NCBI GenBank assembly: GCA_001464815.1
Contig: LNDW01000003.1
Location: 1-64,000 of the forward strand
Direction: 5' to 3'
Source: Betaproteobacteria bacterium Ga0077527
GTDB lineage: Bacteria; Pseudomonadota; Gammaproteobacteria; Burkholderiales; SG8-41
Length of the DNA stretch: 64,000 bases
Positions 28,769 through 38,192 of the stretch are shown piece by piece; positions within the stretch are counted from its first letter, which is position 1, and the number at the start of each line of letters is the position of its first letter. The notes below the pieces were generated by a model. The model was not told the origin of the DNA. It ran no database searches and worked only from the letters and a program-made list of their open reading frames with translations. Position numbers and translations under genes: made by a program.

Positions 28769-29408
28769 GCTGGTGGTGTTCGACTGGGACGGCACACTGA
28801 TGGATTCGACGGCAGCGATTGCCGAGGCGATCCAGGATGCTTGTCGCGACCTCGGCCAGCCAGTACCCGACGATGAGCGTGCACGTTATGTGATCGGCCT
28901 GGGCCTGCATGATTCGCTGGCCCATGTCGCCCCCGGACTTGATGTCGCCGACTATCCGCGCATGATCGAGCGTTATCGCGTGCATTTTCTGCGCCGCGAC
29001 GGTGGCACCCGATTATTCGACGGTGCACGTGAATTGCTGGATGAATTGCGCGAGGAAGGTTATCTGCTCGGGGTTGCCACCGGTAAAAGCCGGCGCGGGC
29101 TGGATCGCGCGATGGCGGACTGCGGACTGGCCGGTTCTTTTGACATGACACGCTGCGCTGACGAAGGCCACAGCAAGCCGCATCCCGGCATGTTGCAGGC
29201 GATCATTGACGGCCTCGCCACCACAGCGGAACAGACTTTGATGATAGGTGACACCACACATGATGTGCAGATGGCTCAGGCGGCCGGCGCTTCCGCGCTG
29301 GCGCTGACTCATGGTGCACATGGCCGTGAAGCCTTGCAGCGCAGCGCGCCGCTGGCTTTACTCGATGATTTGCCGGCGCTGCGCCAGTGGTTACGCGCTA
29401 CGTCATAG
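28752..29408 (+). CDS. HAD-IA hydrolase, phosphoglycolate-phosphatase-like
   Basis: A 218-residue HAD phosphatase. Motif I FDWDGTLMDS at 10-19, motif II GVATGKS near 111, motif III with SKPHPGML near 137, and motif IV MIGDTTHDVQMA near 158. The rluC-HAD-sppA order is typical of Betaproteobacteria. Substrate not established; Gph-like activity is possible. Overlaps rluC by 17 bp. Confidence 0.9.
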   Translation: MLKRFELVVFDWDGTLMDSTAAIAEAIQDACRDLGQPVPDDERARYVIGLGLHDSLAHVAPGLDVADYPRMIERYRVHFLRRDGGTRLFDGARELLDELREEGYLLGVATGKSRRGLDRAMADCGLAGSFDMTRCADEGHSKPHPGMLQAIIDGLATTAEQTLMIGDTTHDVQMAQAAGASALALTHGAHGREALQRSAPLALLDDLPALRQWLRATS

Positions 29409-29410
29409 AT

Positions 29411-29438
29411 ATTTAATAAATAATTGTTTTTAAAGGAA
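29411..29438 (-). repeat. Dispersed AT-rich repeat, copy 5
   Basis: Minus-strand core AAAACAATTATTTA at 29417-29430, between the HAD gene and sppA. Its T-rich plus strand lies just upstream of the sppA ribosome site AAAGGAA. Confidence 0.55.
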
Positions 29439-29443
29439 AAATA

Positions 29444-30397
29444 ATGTCAGATTCTCCTGAAAAAAAACCCGACTGGGAGCGCAGCGTGTTGGAGAAAGTG
29501 GCGCTTGCCGCGATCCATGAGCAGCGCACTGCGCGGCGCTGGGGCCTGTTCTTCAAGATGATGCTGCTGATCTATCTGTTTGCGCTGCTGTTTGTCGGCA
29601 TGGGCTGGTTTGGCAAGCGGGATGCGCTGCCGGGCAGTCACACCGCGCTGATTGACATCAGCGGCGTCATTGCTGCCGGCAGCCCGGCCAGCGCCGACAA
29701 GATCATGAGCGGGCTGCAGGCTGCATTCAAGGACACCAACACCAAGGGCATCGTCATCCGCATCAACAGCCCCGGCGGCAGTCCGGTGCAGGCCGGCTAT
29801 ATCTATGACGAAATCAAGCGTCTGCGCGCCAAACACCCGGAAATTCCGCTGTATGCGGTGGTTGAGGACATCTGTGCTTCCGGCGGTTATTACATTGCGG
29901 CCGCGGCCGACAAGATTTACGTCGACAAGGCCAGCATCATCGGCTCAATCGGCGTGTTGATGGACGGTTTCGGCTTCACCGGCACGATGGACAAACTCGG
30001 CGTAGAGCGCCGCCTGCTCGCCGCCGGTGAAAACAAGGGTTTCCTTGATCCCTTCTCGCCGATCCAGGGCTCGCAGAAAGCCCACGCCGAGACCATGCTC
30101 AACGATATACACCAGCAGTTCATCACCGTGGTCAAGCAGGGTCGCGGCAAGCGGCTGAAGGAAACCCCGGAGATGTTCTCGGGGCTGCTCTGGGTTGGAC
30201 AGAAAAGTATCGATCTTGGTCTGGCCGATGCGCTGGGTGGGCTCGACTACGTGGCGCGTGAGGTGATCAAGGCCGAGGACATCGTCGATTACACGATGCA
30301 GGAGAACTTTGCCGAGCGTTTTGCCCGCCGCTTTGGTGCCGCCACCGCGGAAACACTGGTGCGGCTGACCGGCCTTAGCGGTTTTTCGCTGCGTTAG
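29444..30397 (+). CDS. sppA: S49 signal peptide peptidase, SppA type
   Basis: A 317-residue inner-membrane serine protease with one N-terminal membrane anchor (about 31-53, LFFKMMLLIYLFALLFVGMGW). The nucleophile is the serine in VEDICASGGYYIAAAADKI, and the general-base lysine lies in YVDKASIIGSIGV. This is the short single-domain form (E. coli SppA is a double-length 67-kDa protein). It degrades cleaved signal peptides. The 3' end overlaps the convergent methyltransferase gene by 23 bp. Confidence 0.93.
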   Translation: MSDSPEKKPDWERSVLEKVALAAIHEQRTARRWGLFFKMMLLIYLFALLFVGMGWFGKRDALPGSHTALIDISGVIAAGSPASADKIMSGLQAAFKDTNTKGIVIRINSPGGSPVQAGYIYDEIKRLRAKHPEIPLYAVVEDICASGGYYIAAAADKIYVDKASIIGSIGVLMDGFGFTGTMDKLGVERRLLAAGENKGFLDPFSPIQGSQKAHAETMLNDIHQQFITVVKQGRGKRLKETPEMFSGLLWVGQKSIDLGLADALGGLDYVAREVIKAEDIVDYTMQENFAERFARRFGAATAETLVRLTGLSGFSLR

Positions 30398-31115
30398 GGG
30401 CAAGTAAAAGGAATACCGCCGGGCGCTTGCCCGGCCTCCAGTCGAGCTTGCGCCAGGCGGCGATGCTGCGGGTGACCACGGTTTCTCCGGGTTCGCCGAG
30501 GCCGGTGGCCACGCAGAGCAGGGCGTCTGGCGCGCATTGTTCGATCAACGCGGCGAGCAGCGCGTCATTTCGGTATGGGGTTTCGATGAAGACCTGGGTG
30601 CTGTCCTCATGCCGTGAACGCTGCTCGACCAGCTTGATTCTTGCCGCGCGCCTTGCTGCATCTACCGGCAGATAACCCTGAAAGGCAAAACGCTGGCCGT
30701 TGAGGCCGGAAGCCATCAGTGCCAACAGGATCGCCGACGGCCCGGCCAGCGGCCGTACACCGACTCCAGCCTCATGTGCGGCGCGAACCAGCAGGGCACC
30801 GGGATCGGCAATGGCCGGGCAGCCGGCCTCTGATAGCAGACCGCCATCACCACCCGCCAGCAGGGGCTGCAGCAAGGCCGGCATGTCCTGCGCGCGACTG
30901 TCCTTGTCGAGCGGCGTCAGCACGGCAGCCTGGAGCGACAGGGGGTAGGCGATGCGTTTCAGGAAGGCGCGCGCCGACTTCGGATTCTCGACGAAAAAAT
31001 GGGTGAGGTGCCGCGCCGTGTTCACCGCTTCAGGCGAGAGCACCAGCTGCGCATCGGCATCGTCGCCCAGCGGCACCGGTATCAGGAACAGGGTTCCGGT
31101 ATTGCTGTTGATCAT
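30375..31115 (-). CDS. SAM-dependent methyltransferase, RsmI-like paralogue (tetrapyrrole-methylase fold)
   Basis: A 246-residue protein: TLFLIPVPLGDD at the start, GLLSEAGCPAIADPGALLVRAAHEAGVGVRPLAGPSAILLALMASGL in the middle and ETPYRNDALLAAL later, all as in RsmI. It belongs to the shorter paralogous group found next to maf in Betaproteobacteria; its target is not known, and a true rsmI is probably elsewhere. ATG 31113-31115 overlaps the maf stop by 4 bp. Confidence 0.88.
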   Translation of the reverse strand: MINSNTGTLFLIPVPLGDDADAQLVLSPEAVNTARHLTHFFVENPKSARAFLKRIAYPLSLQAAVLTPLDKDSRAQDMPALLQPLLAGGDGGLLSEAGCPAIADPGALLVRAAHEAGVGVRPLAGPSAILLALMASGLNGQRFAFQGYLPVDAARRAARIKLVEQRSRHEDSTQVFIETPYRNDALLAALIEQCAPDALLCVATGLGEPGETVVTRSIAAWRKLDWRPGKRPAVFLLLAPNAAKNR

Positions 31116-31702
31116 GGCAACTCGATGCCGGCTCGCAGCAGCATGCCGGTCAGGGCGATCAACGGCAGTCCGATCAGCGCAGTGGGGTCGCTGCTGTGGA
31201 CGGATTCGACCAGGGTGATACCCAAGGCTTCGATCTTGGCACTGCCGGCGCAATCATAGGGTTCGTCGCGACGCAGATAACGTTCGATCTGCGCTGCGGA
31301 GAGGGTGCGCATGCGTACCTTGGTCGGCACCACGGCGCTGTCACTGCCGCCGCTGGCGGCATCGAGCAGCACCAGCGCAGTGTGAAACAAGGTTTCGCTG
31401 CCACTCATGGCTTGCAGCTGGGCTGCGGCCGCATCATGGTTGCCGGGTTTTCCCAATACGCGGCCTTCAAGTACCGCCACCTGATCGGAGCCGATGATCA
31501 GCGCTTCGGGAAAATCCGCTGCGACACGTTGCGCCTTGGACAGGGCCAGGCGTCGCACCGTGACATCGGGAATTTCACCGGGCAGCGCCGATTCGTCGAT
31601 GTCAGGGCTGACGCTGACGTAAGGCAAGCCAAGACGGTCTAACAGGGCTTTGCGATAGCGGGATGACGAGGCAAGAACCAGCCGGGGCGGGGATCCGGTC
31701 AT
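31112..31702 (-). CDS. Maf-family nucleoside triphosphate pyrophosphatase (YceF-like)
   Basis: A 196-residue Maf protein. LVLASSSRYRKALLDRLGLPYVSVSPDIDES at 9-39 is the active-site region, with IIGSDQVAVLEGRVLGKPG near 70 and DEPYDCAGSAKIEALG near 147. The YceF branch hydrolyses 7-methyl-GTP. Divergent from the yceD-rpmF operon, as in many proteobacteria. Confidence 0.92.
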   Translation of the reverse strand: MTGSPPRLVLASSSRYRKALLDRLGLPYVSVSPDIDESALPGEIPDVTVRRLALSKAQRVAADFPEALIIGSDQVAVLEGRVLGKPGNHDAAAAQLQAMSGSETLFHTALVLLDAASGGSDSAVVPTKVRMRTLSAAQIERYLRRDEPYDCAGSAKIEALGITLVESVHSSDPTALIGLPLIALTGMLLRAGIELP

Positions 31703-31808
31703 GTCATGGGCGCTTCACGGGTGAGGTTTGAACCGGAAACGGCTCGGCCTTTGTGGTAGGTGCCGTTGCTAAGTATCTGTCGCACAAGGTTTTTTTTAAG
31801 CATTATTT

Positions 31809-31837
31809 TTGACATCGCAGCGCAAAAATATTATCAT
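31809..31837 (+). promoter_or_regulatory. Sigma-70-type promoter of the yceD-rpmF operon
   Basis: TTGACA (31809-31814), 17-bp spacer, TATCAT (31832-31837). The expected start site (about 31844) is only a few bases before the yceD ATG at 31847, implying a very short leader or leaderless mRNA from this promoter. Confidence 0.75.
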
Positions 31838-31846
31838 GCCGCGCTT

Positions 31847-32380
31847 ATGTCCGGACCGGTCGCAGCACACGTCCTCGAAGATCCGTTTGAGTTCGCGCGC
31901 AGCGCCGGGACCTGTAGCGGCAATGTCGCGGTAACGGCGTTGCCTCGACTGCAGGATCGCCTGCTCGGCTCAGACGGCTCGTTCACTTTCACCCTGCATG
32001 GTGGCCATGATGCGCACCAGAGGCCGCAACTGAGGCTTAAAGCGGAAGGTTCGATGTCACTGTCATGCGGGCGCTGCCTGAAGGCAGTGACGCATCTGCT
32101 GAAGGTGGATTCGACGGTGCTGCTGATGCAGCCAGGCGACACACCTCCCGGCGATGAGGATGCTGAAGCACCGGAGTGGATCGAGGCAGGCCGAGATCTG
32201 GATGTGTTGCAGTTGCTGGAAGACGAGATTTTGCTGGCCCTGCCAATATCGGTGAGACACACCGATGGCCAATGCGTGGATGATCCGCGTGTGGCAGCAG
32301 GGGCGGCGGCCGGAAACCCTTTTGCAGCGTTGTCCGCGCTGCGCGGCAGGAACGGCCCGGACCAGAAGGACAAAGATTAA
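31847..32380 (+). CDS. yceD: YceD family protein (DUF177), 23S rRNA accumulation protein
   Basis: A 177-residue Yce[12 protein letters not shown] near the start, [14 protein letters not shown] with the conserved CxxC near 70, [21 protein letters not shown] near 125, and the C-terminal [11 protein letters not shown] are family marks. It precedes rpmF as in nearly all proteobacteria. ATG 31847 is the only plausible start in the frame before the conserved region. In E. coli it is needed for normal 23S rRNA levels. Confidence 0.92.
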   Translation: MSGPVAAHVLEDPFEFARSAGTCSGNVAVTALPRLQDRLLGSDGSFTFTLHGGHDAHQRPQLRLKAEGSMSLSCGRCLKAVTHLLKVDSTVLLMQPGDTPPGDEDAEAPEWIEAGRDLDVLQLLEDEILLALPISVRHTDGQCVDDPRVAAGAAAGNPFAALSALRGRNGPDQKDKD

Positions 32381-32395
32381 TTTCAGGAGAACGAC

Positions 32396-32575
32396 ATGGC
32401 AGTCCAGCAGAACAAGAAGTCCCCCTCGAAGCGCGGCATGCATCGCTCGCACGACGCACTCGGAAAACCGGCGCTGGCCGTCGAGCCGACTTCGGGCGAA
32501 GCGCACCTGCGCCACCACATCAGCCCCAACGGCTACTATCGCGGCAAGAAGGTCATCAAGACCAAGGGCGAATAA
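32396..32575 (+). CDS. rpmF: 50S ribosomal protein L32
   Basis: A 59-residue L32, [22 protein letters not shown]... ending [12 protein letters not shown] 32396-32398 has the ribosome site AGGAG nine bases upstream; stop TAA 32573-32575. Present in the conserved yceD-rpmF-plsX order. The zinc-binding cysteines of some L32 forms are absent, as usual in proteobacteria. Confidence 0.95.
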   Translation: MAVQQNKKSPSKRGMHRSHDALGKPALAVEPTSGEAHLRHHISPNGYYRGKKVIKTKGE

Positions 32576-32643
32576 CTCGCCTGTTGTCTGGGAACCCGGC
32601 TCGGCACACACAAGAACCGGGACAGGAAGCGGAGGAGCTGACG

Positions 32644-33660
32644 ATGGATGTCACGGTGGCCATCGACTGCATGGGCGGCGACCACGGTGCTTCAGTCACC
32701 GTGCCCGCGGCCGTTGAATGGTCGCGGCGGGATCCGTCATGCCGTTTCATCCTGGTTGGACTGGAAGCCGTATTGCGCCCGGAGCTGGTCAAGGCGGGCG
32801 CCGGCAGCGATCAGCACTTCACCATCCGCCACGCCACCGAAGTGGTGACGATGGATGAGCCGCCGGCCACCGCGCTGCGCGCAAAAAAAGACTCCTCGAT
32901 GCGCGTCGCGATCGACCTTGTGAAAAGTGGCGAAGCCCAGGCCTGCGTCAGCGCCGGCAATACCGGCGCGCTGATGGCGATTTCGCGCTTTGTGCTGAAA
33001 ACCCTGCCCGGTATCGACCGTCCCGCGATTGCCACCATGCTGCCCAGCGTCAAGGGGCACACCCATATCCTCGACCTCGGCGCCAATGTCGATTGCAGCG
33101 CCGAACACCTGCTGCAGTTCGCAGTGATGGGCTCGGAGCTGGTGGCTTCGGTTGAAAACAAGCCGCGCCCCAGCGTCGGCCTGCTCAATATTGGCGAAGA
33201 AGACATCAAGGGCAATGAAACGGTGAAGCAGGCGGCGGAACTGCTGCGCGCCAGCGGGCTCAATTTTTACGGCAACGTCGAAGGCAATGACATCTACAAG
33301 GGCACCACCGATGTCGTGGTCTGCGATGGTTTTGTCGGCAATGTCGCCCTGAAAACTTCGGAAGGCCTGGCGCAGATGCTTGGCACCTACCTGCGCGAGG
33401 AATTCGGCCGCAACCTGCTGACCCGTGCCGCGGCGCTGGTGGCGATGCCGGTGTTGAAGGCATTCAAGCGCCGCGTCGATCACCGCCGCTACAACGGCGC
33501 AAGCCTTCTCGGCCTGCGCGGCGTGGTCATCAAAAGCCACGGCTCGGCCGATGCCTATGCCTTCCGTTTCGCGATCAAACACGCGGTCGAAGAGGTGCGC
33601 AGCGGGCTTCTTGAACACATCACGCAGCGCATGGCTGCACAACAAAAGGTTGGGGCATGA
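32644..33660 (+). CDS. plsX: Phosphate acyltransferase PlsX
   Basis: A 338-residue acyl-ACP:phosphate transacylase, making acyl-phosphate for phospholipid synthesis. [13 protein letters not shown] starts the protein, [10 protein letters not shown] is near 100 and [14 protein letters not shown] near 180. ATG 32644 follows GGAGGAG; the frame opens earlier at 32584, without a better ribosome site. Overlaps fabH by 4 bp. Confidence 0.95.
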   Translation: MDVTVAIDCMGGDHGASVTVPAAVEWSRRDPSCRFILVGLEAVLRPELVKAGAGSDQHFTIRHATEVVTMDEPPATALRAKKDSSMRVAIDLVKSGEAQACVSAGNTGALMAISRFVLKTLPGIDRPAIATMLPSVKGHTHILDLGANVDCSAEHLLQFAVMGSELVASVENKPRPSVGLLNIGEEDIKGNETVKQAAELLRASGLNFYGNVEGNDIYKGTTDVVVCDGFVGNVALKTSEGLAQMLGTYLREEFGRNLLTRAAALVAMPVLKAFKRRVDHRRYNGASLLGLRGVVIKSHGSADAYAFRFAIKHAVEEVRSGLLEHITQRMAAQQKVGA

Positions 33661-34622
33661 CTGCCTACTGCTCGCGCGTCATCGGCACTGGTAGCTATCT
33701 GCCGCAACGCGTGGTCAGCAACGCCGAGCTGGCGGCAAAAGTCGACACTTCCGACGAATGGATACAGCAGCGTACCGGCATTCGCCAGCGTCATATCGCC
33801 GCTGATGGTGAGCTTGCCAGCGATCTCGCGCTGCAGGCTTCACGCCGCGCGCTGGAGATGGCCGGCATCAATGCGGCAGAACTTGATTTGATCATCGTCG
33901 CCACGACGACGCCGGACATGGTTTTTCCGGGCACCGCCTGCATTCTGCAGTCGAAGCTCGGTGTGAAAGGCATGCCGGCCTTCGACGTGCAGGCTGTGTG
34001 CAGCGGTTTTGTCTATGCGCTGGCCACCGCGGATCAGTTCATGCGCTCTGGCCAGTACCGCCACATCCTGGTGGTTGGAGCCGAGGTCTATTCGCGCATC
34101 CTCGACTGGAGCGATCGTGGCACTTGTGTGCTGTTCGGTGACGGCGCTGGTGCGGTGGTGCTGCGTCGCAGCGAGCAGCCTGGCATTCTCGCTTCACGGT
34201 TGCATGCTGACGGCAGCCATGCCGGCATATTGTCGGTGCCGGGTTCGGTCTGCGGTGGTGCGGTGAGCGGGCGGCCACTGCTGCAGATGGATGGCGGCGC
34301 GGTGTTCAAGTTCGCGGTGAAGGTGCTTGAGGAAGTGGCGCTCGAGGTGCTGGAGGTCGCCGGTCTGCAGAAATCAGACATCGACTGGCTGATTCCGCAC
34401 CAGGCGAACATCCGCATCATCCAGTCCACCGCCCGAAAACTCGACGTGCCGATGGAGAAGGTGATCACCACCGTCGATCGCCATGCCAATACCTCGGCAG
34501 CTTCAGTGCCGCTGGCGCTGGACGAGGCAGTGCGCGACGGTCGCATCCGCGAGGGGCAGCATGTGATGCTTGAGGGCGTTGGCGGGGGCTTTACCTGGGG
34601 TGCCGTGCTGATCAAGTGGTGA
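33657..34622 (+). CDS. fabH: 3-oxoacyl-ACP synthase III
   Basis: A 321-residue KAS III, condensing acetyl-CoA with malonyl-ACP to start fatty-acid synthesis. Catalytic Cys115 in [13 protein letters not shown], His in [10 protein letters not shown] (about 245) and Asn in [15 protein letters not shown] (about 275). ATGA overlap with plsX. Followed by a repeat copy before fabD. Confidence 0.96.
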   Translation: MTAYCSRVIGTGSYLPQRVVSNAELAAKVDTSDEWIQQRTGIRQRHIAADGELASDLALQASRRALEMAGINAAELDLIIVATTTPDMVFPGTACILQSKLGVKGMPAFDVQAVCSGFVYALATADQFMRSGQYRHILVVGAEVYSRILDWSDRGTCVLFGDGAGAVVLRRSEQPGILASRLHADGSHAGILSVPGSVCGGAVSGRPLLQMDGGAVFKFAVKVLEEVALEVLEVAGLQKSDIDWLIPHQANIRIIQSTARKLDVPMEKVITTVDRHANTSAASVPLALDEAVRDGRIREGQHVMLEGVGGGFTWGAVLIKW

Positions 34623-34630
34623 CTGTGTTG

Positions 34631-34660
34631 AATATTCGTAAGTTATTGTTTTAATTGATA
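34631..34660 (-). repeat. Dispersed AT-rich repeat, copy 6
   Basis: Exact minus-strand core AAAACAATAACTTA (34639-34652) preceded by TATCAATT. Lies within the fab operon, between fabH and fabD. Matches copy 2 at 24 of 28 positions. Confidence 0.75.
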
Positions 34661-34686
34661 TTTTTTATCAATCAGGAATGATGCGG

Positions 34687-35616
34687 ATGAAACTGGCATT
34701 GGTATTTCCGGGACAAGGCTCGCAGTCGGTGGGCATGATGCAGGGCTTCGCGGACAGCGCCGTGGTGAGCGAAACGTTTGCTGAAGCCTCGTCAGCTCTG
34801 GACCAGGATCTCTGGCAACTGGTTAAAAGTGGTCCGGCCGAGGACCTCAGCGCCACCGTCAACACCCAGCCGGTGATGCTGACTGCCGCTTATGCGATGT
34901 ACCGTGCCTGGCAGGACGCGGGCGGTCCGCAGCCGGCACTGGTGGCCGGACACAGCCTCGGTGAGTACACCGCGCTGGTTGCAGCCGGCGTTCTGGGTTT
35001 TGCCGATGCCGTGCCGCTGGTGCGCTTTCGTGCCCAGGCGATGCAGGAGGCCGTGCCGGTGGGGACTGGTGCGATGGCCGCGGTGCTCGGCCTCGATGAT
35101 GATGCGGTGCGTGCCGCCTGCGCCGAAGCTGCACAGGGCGAGATTGTCGAGCCGGTCAATTTCAATGCACCGAGCCAGGTGGTGATCGCCGGCCACAAGG
35201 CTGCGGTCGAGCGTGCTGCCACAGCGGCAAAAGCCCGTGGCGCCAAACGTGCGCTGCTGCTGCCGGTCAGCGCGCCCTTTCATTCTTCATTGCTCAAGCC
35301 TGCAGCAGCGCGCCTGCGGGAACGCATGCAAGATGTGACTTTTAATGCGCCACGCATAGGCGTTGTCAACAACGTCGATGTCACGATGATCGATGATCCT
35401 GCCGCAATCCGCGATGCACTGGCGCGTCAGGCCTGCAATCCGGTGCGCTGGGTGGAAACGATCAAATCCTTCGCCGCACAAGGCATTACCCATGTCGTCG
35501 AGTGCGGCCCGGGCAAGGTGCTGTCCGGACTCACCAAACGCATCGACGGCAACCTGCAGAGCTTCGCAGTGACCGATGCCGCTACGCTGGCGCAAACGCT
35601 GGAGGCCCTGAAATGA
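34687..35616 (+). CDS. fabD: Malonyl-CoA:ACP transacylase
   Basis: A 309-residue transacylase loading malonyl groups onto ACP. MKLALVFPGQGSQ at the start, nucleophile Ser in VAGHSLGEYTALVAAG (about 92), and the histidine in LPVSAPFHSSLLKP (about 198). ATG 34687 is chosen over 34678 and 34681 because it leaves room for AGGA. Its stop overlaps the fabG start (ATGA). Confidence 0.95.
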   Translation: MKLALVFPGQGSQSVGMMQGFADSAVVSETFAEASSALDQDLWQLVKSGPAEDLSATVNTQPVMLTAAYAMYRAWQDAGGPQPALVAGHSLGEYTALVAAGVLGFADAVPLVRFRAQAMQEAVPVGTGAMAAVLGLDDDAVRAACAEAAQGEIVEPVNFNAPSQVVIAGHKAAVERAATAAKARGAKRALLLPVSAPFHSSLLKPAAARLRERMQDVTFNAPRIGVVNNVDVTMIDDPAAIRDALARQACNPVRWVETIKSFAAQGITHVVECGPGKVLSGLTKRIDGNLQSFAVTDAATLAQTLEALK

Positions 35617-36359
35617 ACGGGATTAAAGACAAAGTCGTCTTGGTCACCGGCGCATCGCGTGGTATCGGCCAGGGTATCGCGATGGCGCTGGGTGCCGCCG
35701 GTGCCGTCGTCGCCGGCACGGCAACCACTGCAGCCGGCGCGGAAGCGATCAGCTCAGCCTTCGCCGCCGCGGGTCATCGCGGCCAGGGTTATGCGATGGA
35801 CGTCAACGACGCGGCACAGATCGACGCCACGCTTGGCGCCATCCAGCAGCAGCACGGCGAGATCGCGATTCTCGTCAATAATGCCGGCATCACCCGCGAC
35901 AATCTGCTGATGCGGATGAAGGACGAGGAGTGGGATTCAATCATGTCGACCAACCTGAAGTCGGTGTTCCGGCTGTCGAAGGCCGTGGTGCGTGGCATGA
36001 TGAAGGCGCGCAGCGGCCGCATCATCAATGTCACCTCGGTGATCGGCAGCATGGGCAATGCCGGCCAGACCAATTACGCTGCAGCCAAGGCCGGTGTTGA
36101 AGGGTTTGCACGGGCGCTGGCACGCGAAGTCGGCAGTCGCAACATCACCGTCAACAATGTCGCACCGGGTTTCATCGACACAGACATGACGCGTGCGCTG
36201 CCCGAAGCACAGCGTACTGCGCTGGTCGGGCAGATCCCGCTGGCGCGGCTCGGCGTGGTTGATGACGTCGCCGGCGCGGTGCTGTTTCTGGCCTCGGATG
36301 CCGCGGCCTACATCACCGGCTGCACTTTGCACGTCAACGGCGGCATGCATATGGCCTGA
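35613..36359 (+). CDS. fabG: 3-oxoacyl-ACP reductase
   Basis: A 248-residue FabG. TGASRGIGQG at 12-21, NNAGITRDNLLMRMKDEEWD near 88, catalytic SVIGSMGNAGQTNYAAAKAG near 140-158, and the C-terminal ITGCTLHVNGGMHM. ATG 35613 overlaps the fabD stop by 4 bp. This is the FabG of the elongation cycle; compare the paralogue at 6042. Confidence 0.96.
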   Translation: MNGIKDKVVLVTGASRGIGQGIAMALGAAGAVVAGTATTAAGAEAISSAFAAAGHRGQGYAMDVNDAAQIDATLGAIQQQHGEIAILVNNAGITRDNLLMRMKDEEWDSIMSTNLKSVFRLSKAVVRGMMKARSGRIINVTSVIGSMGNAGQTNYAAAKAGVEGFARALAREVGSRNITVNNVAPGFIDTDMTRALPEAQRTALVGQIPLARLGVVDDVAGAVLFLASDAAAYITGCTLHVNGGMHMA

Positions 36360-36534
36360 GCAGGGCGTGAAGCCGTTCACACCGTGCGGGTAAGCTGCTG
36401 TTTTTGCAGGGCAAATTAAACGCCGTTTATGGTAAAATTTTGTTTTTAATGGAACCGGACCGGCCATGCAATTCTGATGCCGGCCGCTCCACCAACCGCC
36501 AGCAACTGTTACAGGAAAGAGAAAGGGGAAGCAC

Positions 36535-36774
36535 ATGGAAAACATCGAGCAACGCGTGAAAAAAATTGTTGCCGAACAACTTGGCGTTAATGAGGCCGAC
36601 GTGAAGACCGAGTCGTCCTTCGTCAACGACCTCGGCGCCGATTCCCTTGATACCGTCGAACTGGTGATGGCCCTTGAGGAGGAATTCGAGACCGAGATTC
36701 CCGACGAGGAAGCCGAGAAAATCACCACGGTCCAGCAGGCCGTTGATTACATCAAATCGCACCAGAAGTCCTGA
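36535..36774 (+). CDS. acpP: Acyl carrier protein
   Basis: A 79-residue ACP with the phosphopantetheine attachment Ser37 in [33 protein letters not shown]. Strongly acidic, normal length. A 175-bp gap separates it from fabG, so it may have its own promoter, fitting the high ACP demand. The ribosome site AGGAAAGAGAAAGGGGAAG lies just upstream. Confidence 0.97.
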   Translation: MENIEQRVKKIVAEQLGVNEADVKTESSFVNDLGADSLDTVELVMALEEEFETEIPDEEAEKITTVQQAVDYIKSHQKS

Positions 36775-36810
36775 GCTGAAGCGGGGGCTCAGGTCTCTGC
36801 AAACTGACAC

Positions 36811-36834
36811 GCGGGGCGCCCAACAGCGCCCCGC
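36811..36834 (+). terminator. GC-rich hairpin between acpP and fabF (attenuator or 3' stabiliser)
   Basis: A perfect 9-bp stem GCGGGGCGC/GCGCCCCGC (36811-36819 with 36826-36834), loop of six bases, and no T-run. It probably acts as a partial terminator or protects the acpP mRNA 3' end, raising acpP over fabF. Confidence 0.6.
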
Positions 36835-36898
36835 ATCCCATTTGAATGCCGGTTAATCATCCGGTCCCGGTTTTATATCCCTCATATCCGGTCGTCCC

Positions 36899-38155
36899 AT
36901 GTCCAGTTCCTCACGCCCCACCACCCGCAGAGTTGTCGTGACCGGACTGGGCATCATCTCCCCGGTCGGCATCGGCATCCCTCAATCCTGGTCGAACATC
37001 ACCGCCGGCAGATCAGGGATCGGCCGTATTTCGCGCTTTGACGCCTCGCCGTACACCTCCCAAGTGGCCGGCGAAGTCAAAGGCTTTGATCCCGCCAATT
37101 ACCTGCCGGCCAAGGAAGCACGCCGCTTCGACACCTTCATCCATTACGGCCTGGCTGCAGGCATCGATGCGATCAAGGATGCCGGGCTCGATCTCGACAG
37201 ACTCAACCGCGAAATGATCGGCGTGTGTATCGGTTCCGGCATCGGTGGCCTGCCGCTGATCGAAGACACCCACGACGCGCTGAAAGCCGGTGGACCGCGA
37301 AAGATTTCGCCGTTCTTCGTGCCGGGCTCGATCATCAACATGATTTCCGGTCAGCTGTCGATCATGTTCGGCCTGCAGGGCCCGAACATCTCTGTGGTCA
37401 CCGCATGCACCACGGCCAACCACAGCATCGGCGAAGCCGGTCGTCTGATCGAATACGGCGACGCCGACATCATGATTGCCGGCGGCGCCGAATCCACCGT
37501 GTCGCCGCTGGGCATCGGCGGATTCTGTGCGGCACGTGCGCTGTCCTCGCGCAATGACGATCCCGCTGGCGCCAGCCGCCCCTGGGACAAGGACCGCGAC
37601 GGCTTCGTCATGGGTGAGGGCGCCGGCGTGCTGGTGCTCGAGGAATACGAACACGCCAAAAAACGCGGCGCGCGGATTTATTGCGAACTCTCGGGCTACG
37701 GCATGAGCGCCGACGCCCACCACATCACCGCACCCTGTGAAGACGGCGCCGGCGCGGTGCGCTGCATGAACAATGCGCTGCGCAACGCCGGTCTGACCCA
37801 CGACCAGGTTGATTACGTCAACGCGCACGGCACTTCGACACCACTCGGCGACATTGCCGAGACCATCGCGCTGAAAAACTGCTTCGGCACACATGCCGGC
37901 AAACTGGCGGTGAGTTCGACCAAGTCAATGACCGGGCACCTGCTCGGCGCGGCCGGCGGCATCGAGGCCGTGTTTTCGGTGCTGGCGATCCGCGACCAGG
38001 TAGCGCCACCGACCATCAACCTCGTCAACCAGGACCCGCAATGCGATCTCGACTACGTGCCCAACACCGCACGGCAGATGAAGATCGATGTCGCGCTGTC
38101 CAATTCCTTCGGGTTTGGCGGCACCAACGGCAGCCTGGTGTTCCGCAAGATCTGA
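36899..38155 (+). CDS. fabF: 3-oxoacyl-ACP synthase II
   Basis: A 418-residue KAS II for chain elongation. Catalytic Cys in [14 protein letters not shown] (about 166), histidines in [11 protein letters not shown] (about 309) and [15 protein letters not shown] (about 346), and C-terminal [15 protein letters not shown]. Normal length. Confidence 0.96.
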   Translation: MSSSSRPTTRRVVVTGLGIISPVGIGIPQSWSNITAGRSGIGRISRFDASPYTSQVAGEVKGFDPANYLPAKEARRFDTFIHYGLAAGIDAIKDAGLDLDRLNREMIGVCIGSGIGGLPLIEDTHDALKAGGPRKISPFFVPGSIINMISGQLSIMFGLQGPNISVVTACTTANHSIGEAGRLIEYGDADIMIAGGAESTVSPLGIGGFCAARALSSRNDDPAGASRPWDKDRDGFVMGEGAGVLVLEEYEHAKKRGARIYCELSGYGMSADAHHITAPCEDGAGAVRCMNNALRNAGLTHDQVDYVNAHGTSTPLGDIAETIALKNCFGTHAGKLAVSSTKSMTGHLLGAAGGIEAVFSVLAIRDQVAPPTINLVNQDPQCDLDYVPNTARQMKIDVALSNSFGFGGTNGSLVFRKI

Positions 38156-38192
38156 GAGAAATCCGGTTGCTGATTCCGGCCGTGACGGGTTC

